Source of the DNA: an uncultured Collinsella sp.
GTDB taxonomy: Bacteria; Actinomycetota; Coriobacteriia; Coriobacteriales; Coriobacteriaceae
Length of the DNA stretch: 5,005 nt
Direction of reading: 5' to 3'
Assembly: GCA_900752475.1 (NCBI GenBank)
Contig: CAADVJ010000190.1
Location: 1 to 5,005 of the forward strand
The translations under genes were made by a program, and so were the position numbers. The notes under the pieces were generated by a model. That model made no database searches, was not told the origin of the DNA, and was given only the letters and a program-made list of their open reading frames with translations. Shown here one piece after another: positions 4,298 through 5,005 of this stretch (positions are counted from its first letter, which is position 1; the number at the start of each line of letters is the position of its first letter).

Positions 4298-5005
4298 ATG
4301 ACGGTCTTTATCCAATACCTGGTCAACGGCCTGTCCATGGGCAGCGTCTACGCCATCATCGCGTTGGGCTACACCATGGTCTACGGTATCGCCAAGATGC
4401 TCAACTTCGCTCACGGCGATGTCATCATGGTCGGTGCCTATGTCTCGTTTTGCGCCACGTCGTATCTCGGCCTCCCGGGCTGGGCATCTGTAGTTCTCTC
4501 TTGTGTGGTCTGCACGGTCCTCGGTGTTCTCATTGAGGGTTTGGCCTATAAGCCGCTGCGCCAGGCGGGCCCGCTGGCCGTTCTGATCACGGCCATCGGC
4601 GTGTCTTACTTCCTGCAGAACGCCGCGCAGCTTCTGTGGGGCGCCACGCCCAAGAACTTCACTTCGCTCGTCACCTTTCCGGTGCCGGAGTTCTTGGCCA
4701 AGTTCAACGTAAGCGCCGTCTCGCTCGTCACCATCGTCGCCTGCCTGGTTATCATGGCCGGCCTGATGTTCTTTACAGGTAAGACCAAGATGGGCAAGGC
4801 CATGCGCGCCGTGTCCGAGGACAAGGCCGCCGCTCAGCTCATGGGCATCAACGTCACCCGCCCCATCTCGATGACGTTCGCTATCGGCTCGGCGCTTGCC
4901 GCCATCGCCGGCGTGCTGCTGTGCTCCCCCTATCCCACCCTGACCCCCACCACCGGTTCCATGCCTGGTATCAAGGCCTTCACCGCCGCCGTCTTCGGCG
5001 GCATC
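4298..5005 (+). CDS. livH: Branched-chain amino acid ABC transporter permease LivH (3' end beyond window)
   Basis: The first 236 residues of an integral membrane permease of the LivH family are present; the frame is open at the window edge. With LivM it forms the membrane channel of the importer served by the LivJ-type receptor and powered by the LivG/LivF ATPases. The N-terminus NGLSMGSVYAIIALGYTMVYG (10-30) with NFAHGD (36-41) is the family hallmark. Hydrophobic segments lie at roughly 8-30, 42-58, 62-81, 93-114, 140-160 and 190-210. The cytoplasmic loop at about 166-184 (GKAMRAVSEDKAAAQLMGI) corresponds to the EAA-like ATPase contact region. GIKAFTAAVFGGI at the edge is another conserved LivH segment. 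LivH is usually about 290-310 residues, so some 60 residues should lie beyond the window, probably followed by livM, livG and livF. It is likely co-transcribed with livJ by read-through of the intercistronic stem-loops. Confidence 0.95.
   Translation, partial: MTVFIQYLVNGLSMGSVYAIIALGYTMVYGIAKMLNFAHGDVIMVGAYVSFCATSYLGLPGWASVVLSCVVCTVLGVLIEGLAYKPLRQAGPLAVLITAIGVSYFLQNAAQLLWGATPKNFTSLVTFPVPEFLAKFNVSAVSLVTIVACLVIMAGLMFFTGKTKMGKAMRAVSEDKAAAQLMGINVTRPISMTFAIGSALAAIAGVLLCSPYPTLTPTTGSMPGIKAFTAAVFGGI

Noticed and set aside
4291..4536. Plus-strand 81-codon open frame overlapping the start of livH
   Set aside because: It is in a different frame from livH, whose family motifs are unambiguous across the same bases.
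1..5005. CRISPR array, tRNA/rRNA genes, insertion sequences, integrase or attachment sites
   Set aside because: I looked for regular repeats, RNA-gene landmarks and transposase motifs on both strands and found none.

Overview
The window looks like a chromosomal segment from a GC-rich, high-GC Gram-positive gut-type bacterium. I infer Coriobacteriia (Collinsella-like) from strong G/C preference at third codon positions, a long ACT-domain homoserine dehydrogenase, a lipoprotein-type LIV binding protein, and an SDR that resembles gut steroid dehydrogenases. The lineage is an inference, not read directly from a marker gene. I see no tRNA, rRNA, CRISPR array, insertion sequence or phage gene.

Left half (minus strand). 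A 249-residue short-chain dehydrogenase/reductase (74-823) lies downstream of homoserine dehydrogenase hom (1044-2387). A strong intrinsic terminator (975-1012) ends the hom transcript between them, so they are probably separate units. hom makes homoserine, the branch point to threonine and methionine. The SDR has a complete catalytic set and, from memory of the family, resembles the bile-acid dehydrogenase BaiA more than a plain FabG.

Centre (2388-2970). This 583-base divergent intergenic region separates hom (leftward) from the liv genes (rightward). It holds a hom ribosome-binding site and candidate promoter, and a short GGAAACAT tandem repeat. At 2590-2699 there is a clear fossil of a second livJ-type gene: a piece matching residues 108-118 of the intact LivJ is joined, out of frame, to a piece matching its last 24 residues and stop codon. 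After that come an AT-rich promoter-like stretch, two overlapping inverted repeats (2848-2881) and two leader hairpins (2904-2949) ahead of the intact livJ.

Right half (plus strand). livJ (2971-4158) encodes a lipid-anchored branched-chain-amino-acid-type binding protein. livH (from 4298, running off the window) encodes the first permease subunit of the same ABC importer. The 139-base gap between them carries stem-loops likely to give more livJ than livH mRNA. The rest of the transporter (livM, livG, livF) would be expected just beyond the right edge.

The most notable observation is the livJ fossil. It shows that this locus once held tandem, already diverged binding-protein genes, one of which was lost by internal deletion. 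I do not see a wholly new system here.
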